This document shows, piece after piece, positions 1 to 8,641 of a DNA stretch of 64,000 nt (positions are counted from its first letter, which is position 1; every line of letters begins with the position of its first letter). The stretch is from Pseudomonas viridiflava (GTDB lineage Bacteria; Pseudomonadota; Gammaproteobacteria; Pseudomonadales; Pseudomonadaceae). Below the pieces are notes generated by a model. That model had not been told where the DNA came from and made no database searches. It was given only the letters and a program-made list of their open reading frames with translations. Made by a program: the position numbers and the translations under genes. Location: positions 186,001 through 250,000 of the forward strand of contig NZ_UTBG01000001.1 in the NCBI RefSeq assembly GCF_900580675.1. Direction: 5' to 3'.

Positions 1-2807
1 ACCCGTTGATCGACCCGAGTGCGGCGTTGGGCTTGCTGGTGGCGGTCACCGTGTTCTCGGCGATCCTGGCGATCACCCAGGATGCGCTGGGCTTGGCCTG
101 CGCGGCGGCGCTCGGGGGCTTTGCCGCACCGATCCTCACGTCGACCGGCGCCGGCAACCATGTCGCGCTGTTCAGTTATTTCGCGTTGCTCAACGCCGGC
201 ATCCTCGCCATCGCCTGGTTCAAGGCCTGGCGCCTGCTTAACCTGATTGGTTTTGTCGGCACGTTCGGCATCGGTTTCGCCTGGGGCATTCGCTCGTACA
301 CCCCTGAGTTGCTGTGGAGCACCGAGCCGTTCCTGATTCTGTTCTTCCTGATGTACCTGGCCATCGGCCTGTTATTCGCCCGGCGCAAACTGCTCGAGAT
401 GCCCGGCGCGCCCGAGGATGAAAGCCGTGGCGCGCTGCTGCGTTGGTCGGCGGCCAAGGGTGACACTGTCGACGGCAGCATGCTGTTCGGCCCACCGCTG
501 GTGGGGTTTGGCTTGCAGTTCGCGTTGGTGCAGCACTTGGACTTTGCCGCTGCGTTCAGCGCACTGGGCCTGGGGATCATCTATATGGGCCTGGCCCGCG
601 TGCTGAGCAGCGGCCGCGCCTTGCTGCTGGCGGAAACCTGCCTGGCGCTGGGCGTGATTTTTTCCAGCCTGGCAATTCCCCTGGGGCTCGACGCGCGCTG
701 GACGGCTGCCGCATGGGCGGTGGAGGGTGCCGGGATTTTCTGGCTTGGTCTGCGCCAACAGCGGCCGCTCGCAAGGGCGTTTGGCCTGCTGCTGCAGTTG
801 GGGTCGGCGCTGGCCTTCCTCAGCGAATTGCGCATCGGCGAACACACGTTGCTCGACGGTGCCCCGCTGGGCGCGCTGCTGCTGGGTGCCGCTTTGCTGT
901 TCAGCTTCGACCAATTGCGCAAGGCTCCCACGGAGCAGGCGGCGGATTGGGAGCGCAAAGGCCTGCCGGTGCTGGCGAGCCTTGGCCTGAGCTTTTTGTA
1001 CCTGCTGGCGCCGCTGCTGTTGCTGACCCAAGGCACTGCCATTGCGTGGGCAATCGCTGGTTTGGCGACCCTGTTGGTCGGCCTGCGAATTGGCGCGCGT
1101 ACCTTCCTGTTTACGGCTTTCGCTGTGCAGTTGTTGGGCGGTACGTTATTCCTGCTGCGCTTGCAGGGCGGTGACGGGGCGGCGGTATTCAATGCCGGAT
1201 GGACCGGCTTGTTGACCGCCTCGCTGATTGGCATGGCCCTGGTCGGCGGGATGCTGCTGGCGGCGCGCGATGAGAGGGTGCGCGGCGATGTACGGCTGCT
1301 GCGTGGCCTGTCGGTGGTGCTGCTGGCCGGCCTGGTGCTGATCAATCTCGCGGTGCTGTTCGTGCTGCCATGGGAAAGCGCCAGCGGTGTGTGGGCGGCC
1401 AGTGGTTTGTTGATTATCTGGTTGAGCCTGTACTTGCAGCAGCGCGTGAGCTTTGTGTTCGGCCTGCTGCTGCAAGTGGTCGGCGGTGCCTCCTTCCTGG
1501 TGGCGGCGCCGCAGTTGCTCGGCCCGTTGACAGACGAAGGCTTGCGCCCATTGGCCCACAGCGGTTTCTGGACGCCAATGGTCCTGGGCCTGGCCGCGCT
1601 GGTCGGCGCCTGGCGCTTGCAGCGTGAGCCCCATGCGCCGGTGTTCAGAGTGCTCAAACTGCAACGCCTGTCTGACCTGCTGCTGGTATGGGGCGCGGCG
1701 TGGTGGACGATAGCGTTGATCGCTGAAGTGCTGCGGTTTATCCCCGATGAGCTGCAAGGCTCCTTCCTGCTGGGTATCGCAGCCGTCAGCGTGGCGACCT
1801 GGGCGCTGTTGGCCGAACGCCTGCGCTGGGCGTCGCTGGGCGTGCTGTGCGCGTTGCTGATGCCGGCGGCGGGCGTGGTGTTGCTGGTGTCGGCCCACAA
1901 CTACTATCACCCGGCAGCGCATTACGGCTGGCTCGCCTGGCTGGCGGTGTTCGTGGTGCATTTCGTCGCGCTGCGCCGCTTGGCGGCGAGTGTTCCAGCC
2001 AAAGTGCTGAGCGTGGCGCATGTGCTCGGCTGCTGGATGCTGATCGGCGTGCTGGCGCTGGAGCTGCGCTACAGCCTGTTGCTGCTGTCGAGCGAATACA
2101 ACGCCTGGCGCTGGCTGGGGTGGGCGATTCTGCCCAGCCTGTATCTGGTGCTGGCCGCTGCGCCGCGCAACTGGCCATGGCCGGTTGCGGCTTATCCGCG
2201 TGAGTACCGTGTGCTGGCGGCGTTGCCCTTGGCCGTGCTGATGCTCGGCTGGTTCTGGCTGGCGAATATCTTCAGCGACGGCACCGCCAAACCGCTGCCG
2301 TATGTGCCGCTGCTTAACCCGCTGGACCTGGGCCTGCTGTTTGCGTTGCTGGGCGTGTACCTGTGGTCGCGCAGTGTGGTGCCGCAGCGCGGGCCACGTG
2401 CGGCATTGGTCGCCGAAGGTGTCGCGGGCATTTCGCTGTTCGCATTCTTTACCGCGCTTGTCATGCGTACCGCGCACCATTGGGGCGGCGTGCCGTTCCA
2501 GCTGGATGCATTGCTTGAGTCAATGCTGGTGCAGGCCGGCCTGTCGATTGTGTGGACCCTGATCGCTCTCGGCCTGATGATCGGCGGCCATCTGCGCCAT
2601 CGTCGCGAAGTGTGGCTGATCGGCGCGGCGTTGATTGCGGTGGTGGTCGCCAAGCTGTTCTTTGTGGAGCTGAGCAACCGTGGCGGACTGGCGCGGATTG
2701 TGTCGTTTATCGGGGTGGGCGGGCTGTTGCTGGTGGTGGGCTACTTTGCGCCGCTGCCGCCCAAGCGCGCCGAACCTGTAGTGGAAACTGAAGGAGCAGC
2801 CTCTTGA
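1..2807 (+). CDS. DUF2339 multi-pass membrane protein (5' end outside window)
   Basis: The open frame is already running at the left edge, so the N-terminus is missing. The first possible start, TTG at 6, is probably internal. About 934 codons are visible, consisting of some two dozen hydrophobic helices separated by short Arg-rich loops. This is the organisation of the DUF2339 family of large inner-membrane proteins, whose cytoplasmic coiled N-terminal region would lie upstream. Molecular function is not known for the family. The stop overlaps the start of the DUF3999 gene by 4 bases, so the two are translationally coupled and probably act together in the envelope. The family call rests on the repeated helix pattern and the DUF3999 neighbour. 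Confidence 0.8.
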   Translation, partial: PLIDPSAALGLLVAVTVFSAILAITQDALGLACAAALGGFAAPILTSTGAGNHVALFSYFALLNAGILAIAWFKAWRLLNLIGFVGTFGIGFAWGIRSYTPELLWSTEPFLILFFLMYLAIGLLFARRKLLEMPGAPEDESRGALLRWSAAKGDTVDGSMLFGPPLVGFGLQFALVQHLDFAAAFSALGLGIIYMGLARVLSSGRALLLAETCLALGVIFSSLAIPLGLDARWTAAAWAVEGAGIFWLGLRQQRPLARAFGLLLQLGSALAFLSELRIGEHTLLDGAPLGALLLGAALLFSFDQLRKAPTEQAADWERKGLPVLASLGLSFLYLLAPLLLLTQGTAIAWAIAGLATLLVGLRIGARTFLFTAFAVQLLGGTLFLLRLQGGDGAAVFNAGWTGLLTASLIGMALVGGMLLAARDERVRGDVRLLRGLSVVLLAGLVLINLAVLFVLPWESASGVWAASGLLIIWLSLYLQQRVSFVFGLLLQVVGGASFLVAAPQLLGPLTDEGLRPLAHSGFWTPMVLGLAALVGAWRLQREPHAPVFRVLKLQRLSDLLLVWGAAWWTIALIAEVLRFIPDELQGSFLLGIAAVSVATWALLAERLRWASLGVLCALLMPAAGVVLLVSAHNYYHPAAHYGWLAWLAVFVVHFVALRRLAASVPAKVLSVAHVLGCWMLIGVLALELRYSLLLLSSEYNAWRWLGWAILPSLYLVLAAAPRNWPWPVAAYPREYRVLAALPLAVLMLGWFWLANIFSDGTAKPLPYVPLLNPLDLGLLFALLGVYLWSRSVVPQRGPRAALVAEGVAGISLFAFFTALVMRTAHHWGGVPFQLDALLESMLVQAGLSIVWTLIALGLMIGGHLRHRREVWLIGAALIAVVVAKLFFVELSNRGGLARIVSFIGVGGLLLVVGYFAPLPPKRAEPVVETEGAAS

Positions 2808-4150
2808 TCGGTAAGTTGAGCGTAGTCGTGCTGGGCTTGTGTACGACGTTGTCGGTATGGGCGCAGGAAACGCCAGCCGATTTCACCACCCAGGTGCCAC
2901 TGGCGGTGAGTGGCGGCGGCCCTTGGTATCGCCTGGAGTTGCCGCTGGCCGTGCAGTTGGCCGCGCGCCAGTCTGACCTCAGCGATGTGCGCGTCTTCAA
3001 TGCCGCCGGCGAGCCGCAAGCCTATGCGCTGTCGCGTCAAGCCGCCGAACGCACTGAAAGTCGCACTGTCACTGACGTGAAGTGGTTCCCGCTGTACGCT
3101 ACCGACAGCCGTGAAAAACTGCCAGACGTGGTGATGAAATCCACCGCCGAAGGCACATTGCTGCAAGTGCGCCCGTCCAAGGACGGCAAGCAGGTGCTGC
3201 GCGGCTGGGTGCTGGATGCCAGTGCGATCAAGGCGCCATTGCAGCAGTTGACGCTGGACTGGAGCCGCGAGCAGGACGGCTTCCAGCGTTTCAGCATCGA
3301 AGCCAGCGACGATTTGCAGCAGTGGCAAGCCTGGGGCGAGGGGCAGGTTGCGCGCTTGTCGTTTGCCGATGAGCGCGTTGAGCAGCATGACGTGAGCCTG
3401 CCGGGGCAATCGGCGCGTTACCTGCGCTTGGTGTGGCAAGGCCAGGCGGCGCCGCTGCTGACCTCGGCCAAGCTGACGAGCGCGTCCAGCAGCAGCCTGC
3501 CGCAGCCGCTGGTGTGGTCGCAGCCGCTGGCGGGCGCGCGGCTCAAGGCCGGAGAGTACAGCTGGCAGTTGCCGACGGGGCTGAATGTCGAGCGCCTGCG
3601 CATCGAGTTGAAGCAGCCCAATACCCTGGCGCCGGTGACCTTGACCGGTCGCCGCGACAGCAATCAGGCCTGGCAGCCATTGAGCAACGGCTTGCTGTAC
3701 CGCCTGGCCCAGAACGGCCAGGACCTGGTGCAGGATGAATTGCGCCTGCCTGGCCAGGTGGTCAACCAGCTCAAGTTGCAGGTGGACGAGCGCGGTGGCG
3801 GCCTGGGCGTTGAAGCGCCGGCCCTGCGCTTTGCGGTGCGCGCCACGCAGTTGGTGTTCCTCGCGCGGGGCGAGCCGCCGTTTACGTTGGCGCTGGGCAA
3901 TGCTTCGGTGAAAGCGGCGAATTTGCCGCTGTCGACGCTGATTCCCGACTACAGCGCCGAGCGCCTCAAGGGCTTGGGCCAGGCCAGGTTGGCCGGGGAA
4001 ATAGTGCTCAAGTCACCTGCCGTTGCCGCAGTGCCGGAAGCCGGTACCGACTGGAAAAAATTCGGCCTGTGGGCCGTACTCCTGCTGGGTGTGGCGGCGC
4101 TGGGCGGCATGGCCTACAGTTTGCTGCGCAAGCCACCGGCGGCACGTTAA
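2804..4150 (+). CDS. DUF3999 domain periplasmic protein, membrane-anchored
   Basis: A 448-residue protein with a TTG start inside the stop of the preceding gene and an AAGGAG ribosome-binding site at 2791. Residues 1-21 form a signal peptide ending VWA-Q. The body is beta-rich and repetitive, with several WSR/WQ segments suggestive of carbohydrate-binding-like sandwich folds. A single hydrophobic segment near residues 422-442 (FGLWAVLLLG) is followed by a short Arg/Lys tail. It is therefore likely a periplasmic protein anchored by its C-terminus. DUF3999 has no established function. The overlap with the DUF2339 gene suggests a two-protein envelope complex, which is inference. Confidence 0.8.
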   Translation: MIGKLSVVVLGLCTTLSVWAQETPADFTTQVPLAVSGGGPWYRLELPLAVQLAARQSDLSDVRVFNAAGEPQAYALSRQAAERTESRTVTDVKWFPLYATDSREKLPDVVMKSTAEGTLLQVRPSKDGKQVLRGWVLDASAIKAPLQQLTLDWSREQDGFQRFSIEASDDLQQWQAWGEGQVARLSFADERVEQHDVSLPGQSARYLRLVWQGQAAPLLTSAKLTSASSSSLPQPLVWSQPLAGARLKAGEYSWQLPTGLNVERLRIELKQPNTLAPVTLTGRRDSNQAWQPLSNGLLYRLAQNGQDLVQDELRLPGQVVNQLKLQVDERGGGLGVEAPALRFAVRATQLVFLARGEPPFTLALGNASVKAANLPLSTLIPDYSAERLKGLGQARLAGEIVLKSPAVAAVPEAGTDWKKFGLWAVLLLGVAALGGMAYSLLRKPPAAR

Positions 4151-4260
4151 ATAAAGTCCATGAACTCTATTGGGTTTAAATCCTCTGATAGGAGGAAATA
4201 CACCCCGACTCGCGTTAAACTGCGCGGGTTTTCAGCCCCCCCCATTCATCGGAGCCTTCC

Positions 4261-5271
4261 ATGTCCCGCGTTACCTTGAGTCGCTATTTGATTGAGCAGA
4301 CCCGCAGCAACAACACGCCTGCCGATCTGCGCTTCCTTATCGAAGTGGTGGCGCGTGCTTGCAAGGAAATCAGCCACGCCGTCTCCAAAGGCGCATTGGG
4401 TGGTGTCCTGGGCAGCATGGGCACTGAGAACGTGCAGGGCGAGGTGCAGAAGAAACTCGACGTGATCTCCAACGAGATCCTGCTCGAAGCCAACGAATGG
4501 GGCGGTCACCTGGCCGGCATGGCGTCCGAAGAAATGGACAATGCCTACCAGATCCCGGGCAAATACCCGAAGGGCGCGTACCTGCTGGTGTTCGACCCAC
4601 TGGACGGTTCGTCCAACATCGATATCAACGCACCGGTCGGCACCATCTTTTCGGTGCTGCGTTGCCCGAACGAATACCTGAGCCAGAACGAAGCCCTGAA
4701 CGAAAAGGCCTTCCTGCAGCCAGGCACCGAACAGGTTGCCGCCGGTTACGCGATCTACGGCCCGCAGACCATGCTGGTGCTGACCCTGGGCGATGGCGTC
4801 AAAGGCTTCACCCTGGACCGCGAGATGGGCAGCTTTGTGCTGACCCACGAAGACATCACCATTCCTGCGTCCACCCAGGAATTTGCGATCAACATGTCCA
4901 ACCAGCGTCACTGGGAAGAACCCGTCACCCGCTACGTGGGCGAGTTGATGGCCGGCGAGGAAGGCCCGTTGAAGAAAAACTTCAACATGCGCTGGGTGGC
5001 CGCGATGGTTGCCGACGTGCACCGCATCCTGACCCGTGGCGGTTTGTTCATGTACCCACGTGACAGCCGCGAGCCGTCCAAGCCGGGCAAATTGCGTTTG
5101 ATGTACGAAGCCAACCCGATGTCATTCCTGGTTGAGCAAGCGGGCGGCGCATCGACCGATGGCCACCAGCGTATTCTCGACATCCAGCCCGAAGGCCTGC
5201 ACCAGCGTGTCGCTGTATTCCTGGGTTCCAAGGAAGAAGTTGAACGTGTAACGGCCTACCACAAGAAGTAA
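4261..5271 (+). CDS. fbp: Fructose-1,6-bisphosphatase class I
   Basis: A 336-residue cytosolic enzyme hydrolysing fructose-1,6-bisphosphate to fructose-6-phosphate and phosphate, the gluconeogenic step opposing phosphofructokinase. The metal- and phosphate-binding signature [10 protein letters not shown] starts at residue 112, and upstream acidic residues of the metal site (residues 90-100, ASEEMD) are present. Length matches the class I family. The ATG is preceded by a CGGAGCC ribosome-binding site. A strong terminator follows, so the gene looks monocistronic. In pseudomonads that use the Entner-Doudoroff route, this enzyme is needed for growth on organic acids and for hexose recycling. Confidence 0.97.
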   Translation: MSRVTLSRYLIEQTRSNNTPADLRFLIEVVARACKEISHAVSKGALGGVLGSMGTENVQGEVQKKLDVISNEILLEANEWGGHLAGMASEEMDNAYQIPGKYPKGAYLLVFDPLDGSSNIDINAPVGTIFSVLRCPNEYLSQNEALNEKAFLQPGTEQVAAGYAIYGPQTMLVLTLGDGVKGFTLDREMGSFVLTHEDITIPASTQEFAINMSNQRHWEEPVTRYVGELMAGEEGPLKKNFNMRWVAAMVADVHRILTRGGLFMYPRDSREPSKPGKLRLMYEANPMSFLVEQAGGASTDGHQRILDIQPEGLHQRVAVFLGSKEEVERVTAYHKK

Positions 5272-5321
5272 CCTGCTGCGATAAGTGATCGGCGTTGTTG
5301 TGAGCCGGTTCACCCTTAAAG

Positions 5322-5356
5322 AAGCCCCGAAACGTTTCAGCGTTTTCGGGGCTTTT
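5322..5356 (+). terminator. Rho-independent terminator of fbp
   Basis: AAGCCCCGAAACG pairs with CGTTTTCGGGGCTT across a short TTTCAG loop and is followed by a T run. It lies about 50 bases after the fbp stop and ahead of the small lipoprotein gene. Confidence 0.9.
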
Positions 5357-5447
5357 TTGTTTTCGTTCGTCGGGAACCAGACACCTCTTTTCCCTTCTAA
5401 GCTTCTGGCAGATACCCAAGCTGCTTGGCCCCTCCAGGAGTTTTTCC

Positions 5448-5702
5448 ATGTCGTTACGCCGTCTCGCCCTGCTGACTTTTTGCGTGCTGTTGGCCGCTTG
5501 CAGCAAGGTCAATCAAGAAAACTACGCAAAGTTGTCGGCTGGCATGGCCAAGGCTGAGGTGGAGCAGCTTCTGGGTCAGCCGACCGATTGTTCAGGCGCA
5601 CTGGGCATGTCCAGCTGCACCTGGGGCGATAAAAACAGCTTTATCAGCGTTCAATATGCCGGTGACAAGGTTCTGATGTTTTCCGGGCAAGGCCTGAAGT
5701 AA
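5448..5702 (+). CDS. Small outer-membrane-type lipoprotein (SmpA/DUF3862-like)
   Basis: An 84-residue protein with a lipoprotein signal peptide: two Arg, a hydrophobic stretch, and lipobox LLAAC with the lipidated Cys at residue 18. The following Ser rather than Asp suggests outer-membrane sorting. The mature part contains Y-x-KL-x-x-GM-x-x-x-x-V-x-x-LLGQP, the helical start typical of the SmpA/BamE-like small lipoprotein fold, and two further Cys (near residues 47 and 55) that could form a disulfide. An AGGAG site at 5434 precedes the ATG. It probably shares a transcript with blc 30 bases downstream. The specific role is unknown. Confidence 0.75.
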   Translation: MSLRRLALLTFCVLLAACSKVNQENYAKLSAGMAKAEVEQLLGQPTDCSGALGMSSCTWGDKNSFISVQYAGDKVLMFSGQGLK

Positions 5703-5732
5703 ACCGGGGCGAGAGCCTGCGGGAGAAGAAGA

Positions 5733-6302
5733 ATGATCCGTTTTGTTTTATGCCTTTGTGCCAGCCTGTTTTTGGCAGGCTGCGCCAGCCATTCTGGCGA
5801 TGATCTGCAACCCAAGACAGCCAGCAACGTCAACCTCAAGCGATACCAGGGCACCTGGTATGAGTTGGCTCGATTGCCGATGTACTTCCAGCGCAACTGC
5901 GCGCAGTCCGAAGCCCGCTACACCCTGCTGCCCGATGGCGACATGTCGGTGTTCAACCGCTGCCTGACGACCGAGTGGAAGTGGGAAGAAGCCAAGGGCA
6001 CGGCCACGCCGCAAGTGCCGGGCAAGACCGACAAGCTCTGGGTGGAATTCAATAACTGGTTTACCGCACTGCTGCCGGGCGTCGCCAAGGGCGATTACTG
6101 GGTGCTGTACGTCAGTGATGACTACAAGACCGCCCTCGTCGGCAGCCCGAGCCGGCGTTACATGTGGATCTTGTCGCGCACGCCGACGGTGAGTGCCGAT
6201 ACCCGCGAAGACCTGCTGAGCAGGGCACGCCAGCAAGGGTACGACACCACGCGTTTGATCTGGCGTACGTCGGACAAGCAGATGGCGAAGACTTCGCAGT
6301 AA
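5733..6302 (+). CDS. blc: Bacterial lipocalin lipoprotein Blc
   Basis: A 189-residue lipocalin. A lipoprotein signal ends at LAGC, with Cys17 as lipidation site. The lipocalin signature GTWYELARLP lies at residues 40-49 and is followed by beta-barrel strands including the conserved WVLYVSDDYKTALVG-type segment and a C-terminal helix with the RT/R residue. Family members are outer-membrane-anchored and bind lysophospholipids or fatty acids, linked to envelope stress and stationary phase. Only 30 bases separate it from the upstream lipoprotein gene, with AGAAGAAG as ribosome-binding site. It converges on hutF, with a REP doublet between them. Confidence 0.92.
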   Translation: MIRFVLCLCASLFLAGCASHSGDDLQPKTASNVNLKRYQGTWYELARLPMYFQRNCAQSEARYTLLPDGDMSVFNRCLTTEWKWEEAKGTATPQVPGKTDKLWVEFNNWFTALLPGVAKGDYWVLYVSDDYKTALVGSPSRRYMWILSRTPTVSADTREDLLSRARQQGYDTTRLIWRTSDKQMAKTSQ

Positions 6303-6328
6303 CCCTGAATCAACGCGGATCAAAAATG

Positions 6329-6414
6329 TGGGAGCGGGCTTGCTCGCGAAAGCGGTATATCAGCACCAGATGCAGTGACTGAAACACCGCTTTCGCGAGC
6401 AAGCCCGCTCCCAC
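6329..6414. repeat. REP doublet (REPIN) between blc and hutF
   Basis: Two inverted copies of GTGGGAGCGGGCTTGCTCGC (left arm from 6329, right arm ending 6414), extended by a matching GAAAGCGG/CCGCTTTC. They flank a roughly 35-base spacer. The element fills the gap between the convergent blc and hutF genes, where it could limit read-through. Confidence 0.9.
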
Positions 6415-6418
6415 AGTT

Positions 6419-7783
6419 TTAACCGAGTAAGTCCTTTAGTACCTGTGTAAACGCGATATTGCTGTCTTCTTCGCCAGCATGATGCCCATCCCGCACCACC
6501 CACTTCCCATTCACCAGCACATCGCGCACTTGCCGATCACCACCGGCGAACAGCCAGCGATTGAGTATCGCGTCTTCGCTCGCTGTAGCCAGGTACGGAT
6601 CATTACCGTCCAGCACAATCCAATCCGCGCGTTTACCCACTTCCAACCGACCAATCGGCTGCCCCAGCGCCTGTGCACCACCGTCCAATGCGGCATCAAA
6701 CAGCGTGCGTCCCACCATCGGCTGATCACTGCGATACAAGCGGTTACGCCGCTGGTCACGCAGGCGCTGGCCGTATTCCAGCCAGCGCAATTCTTCCACC
6801 ACGCTGAGTGACACATGGCTGTCGGAGCCGATCCCCATGCGCCCGCCTTGAGCGAGGAAATCCACCGCCGGGAAAATCCCGTCGCCCAGGTTGGCTTCGG
6901 TGGTCAGGCACAGGCCGGCAATCGCGCGGCTCTTGGCCATGCGGGTCACCTCGTCGGCATCGGCGTGGGTGGCGTGCACCAGGCACCAGCGCTCATCCAC
7001 TTCCACATGGTCATACAGCCATTGCAGCGGGCGCTTGCCGCTCCAGGCCAGGCAGTCGTCGACTTCTTTCTGCTGTTCGGCGATGTGGATGTGCACCGGG
7101 CAGGCCTTGTCGCTGGCGGCCAGCACGTCGTTGATTTGTTGCGGGGTCACGGCGCGCAGGGAGTGAAAGCACAGGCCCAGTTGCTGCGCCGGTTGAGCGG
7201 CGAGGATCGGTTTCAGGCGGGCTTGCAGTTCCAGGTAATTTTCGGTGCTGTTGATAAAGCGCCGCTGGCCCTCATTCGGCGCCTGGCCACCAAAGCCGGC
7301 GTGGGTGTAGAGCACCGGCACCAGGGTCAGGCCAATACCGCTGCTGGCGGCCGCCTGGCTGATCTGCCGCGACAGCTCCGTACGGTCGGCGTACGGCTGG
7401 CCGCTGACGTCGTGGTGCACGTAATGGAATTCGGCGACGGAGGTGTAGCCGGCCTTGAGCATTTCGATATACAGCTGGCGCGCGATGACCTGCAATTGGT
7501 CCGGGTTGATCTGGCCGACCATGCGGTACATCAGGTCGCGCCAGGTCCAGAAACTGTCATTCGGGTTGCCGGCCACTTCCGCCAAACCCGCCATGGCGCG
7601 CTGGAATGCGTGGGAATGCAGGTTTGGCATGCCCGCCAACACCGGGCCTCTCAGCCGCTCGGCGGCATCTGCACTGGCATTGGGCTCAACGTGGGTCAGC
7701 AGGCCGTCGGCGCTGACTTCAAAGCGTACATCGTTGGCCCATCCATTAGGCAGCAGCGCGCGTTCGGCAAAGAAAGCGGACAT
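6419..7783 (-). CDS. hutF: Formimidoylglutamate deiminase HutF
   Basis: A 454-residue amidohydrolase-superfamily enzyme deiminating N-formimino-L-glutamate to N-formyl-L-glutamate plus ammonia, the fourth step of the five-step histidine pathway completed by HutG. Zinc-site motifs are present in order: NLHSHAFQR near residue 60, HIHIAEQ in the middle, HATHAD, and GSDSH near residue 320. An in-frame TTG two codons upstream (7789) is rejected in favour of the ATG at 7783, which gives MSAFF as the N-terminus. It is transcribed divergently from hutC, and the shared region carries a HutC-type operator. Confidence 0.96.
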   Translation of the reverse strand: MSAFFAERALLPNGWANDVRFEVSADGLLTHVEPNASADAAERLRGPVLAGMPNLHSHAFQRAMAGLAEVAGNPNDSFWTWRDLMYRMVGQINPDQLQVIARQLYIEMLKAGYTSVAEFHYVHHDVSGQPYADRTELSRQISQAAASSGIGLTLVPVLYTHAGFGGQAPNEGQRRFINSTENYLELQARLKPILAAQPAQQLGLCFHSLRAVTPQQINDVLAASDKACPVHIHIAEQQKEVDDCLAWSGKRPLQWLYDHVEVDERWCLVHATHADADEVTRMAKSRAIAGLCLTTEANLGDGIFPAVDFLAQGGRMGIGSDSHVSLSVVEELRWLEYGQRLRDQRRNRLYRSDQPMVGRTLFDAALDGGAQALGQPIGRLEVGKRADWIVLDGNDPYLATASEDAILNRWLFAGGDRQVRDVLVNGKWVVRDGHHAGEEDSNIAFTQVLKDLLG

Positions 7784-7812
7784 GATCAAGGCACCCCGGT
7801 CGTGTGTTTATT

Positions 7813-7828
7813 TGTATATACATATACA
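7813..7828. promoter_or_regulatory. Probable HutC operator between hutF and hutC
   Basis: TGTATATACA (7813-7822) overlaps ATATACATATACA, giving two staggered copies of the TGTA-N2-TACA palindrome recognised by HutC-family GntR regulators. It lies in the divergent hutF/hutC gap, 30 bases upstream of the hutF ATG and about 64 upstream of the hutC GTG. It is therefore placed to repress hutF and autoregulate hutCD. The related site before hutU (9518-9531) supports the assignment. Confidence 0.75.
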
Positions 7829-7891
7829 GACGTTTGCCTGCTCGGTAAACTCCGGCAATCTATGCATCTTTTCCCCCTGCAAGGATTCCCT

Positions 7892-8641
7892 GTGCCGACT
7901 CCGCCTGCCAAGTCTTCGCTGGCTGCCCACATGGACGAAAGTCCGGCGCCCTTGTATGCCCGCGTCAAACAGATGATCAGCCAGCAGATCCTCAACGGCA
8001 ACTGGCCGCCGCATTACCGCGTGCCGTCCGAGAGCGAGCTGGTCAGCCAGCTGGGCTTCAGCCGCATGACCATCAACCGCGCGCTGCGCGAGCTCACCGC
8101 CGAGGGTTTGCTGGTGCGCATGCAGGGCGTCGGCACATTTGTCGCCGAGCCGAAAAGCCAATCGGCGCTGTTTGAAGTGCACAACATTGCCGATGAGATC
8201 GCCTCCCGCGGTCATCGGCATACCTGCCAGGTCATCCATTTGTGCGAAGAGGCCGCTGGCTCCGAGCGTGCCGTCGCCCTGGAAATGCGCGAAGGCGGCC
8301 GGGTGTTCCACTCGCTGATCGTGCATTTCGAAAACGATATTCCTGTGCAAATCGAAGACCGTTTCGTCAACGCCCTGGTGGCGCCGGACTACTTGCAGCA
8401 GGATTTCACCCAGCAAACGCCTTACGCCTATCTGAACCAGGTTGCGCCGCTGACCGAAGGTGAGCACGTGGTCGAAGCGATCCTCGCCGATGCCGAAGAG
8501 TGCAAGCTGCTGCAGATCGAGCCGAGCGAGCCGTGCCTGTTGATTCGCCGACGCACCTGGTCGGGCCGCCAGCCGGTGACCGCCGCGCGTTTGATCCACC
8601 CCGGTTCCCGTCATAGCCTGGAAGGACGTTTCAGTAAATGA
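7892..8641 (+). CDS. hutC: Histidine utilisation repressor HutC (GntR/UTRA)
   Basis: A 249-residue transcription factor. Residues 15-80 are a GntR winged helix-turn-helix (YRVPSESELVSQLGFSR, then MTINRALRELTAEGLL). Residues 95-240 are a UTRA ligand domain. The family binds urocanate, the inducer, and represses hut promoters. The open frame extends far upstream antisense to hutF, but GTG at 7892 has an AAGGA site seven bases ahead and gives the standard family length. The ATG at 7862 would add ten residues. The stop overlaps the hutD ATG by four bases, so hutC and hutD are coupled. Confidence 0.95.
   Translation: MPTPPAKSSLAAHMDESPAPLYARVKQMISQQILNGNWPPHYRVPSESELVSQLGFSRMTINRALRELTAEGLLVRMQGVGTFVAEPKSQSALFEVHNIADEIASRGHRHTCQVIHLCEEAAGSERAVALEMREGGRVFHSLIVHFENDIPVQIEDRFVNALVAPDYLQQDFTQQTPYAYLNQVAPLTEGEHVVEAILADAEECKLLQIEPSEPCLLIRRRTWSGRQPVTAARLIHPGSRHSLEGRFSK

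Noticed and set aside
4232-4243. C-rich tract before fbp as a slippage or regulatory site
   Set aside because: It is short, outside the coding region and not associated with any recognisable element.
6329-6414. REP doublets as CRISPR repeats or IS ends
   Set aside because: They are isolated inverted pairs, not direct arrays, and no transposase gene lies between or beside them.
6815-7891. N-terminal extension of the hutC frame antisense to hutF
   Set aside because: GTG 7892 with AAGGA gives the family length; the extension has no domain and overlaps the HutC operator.
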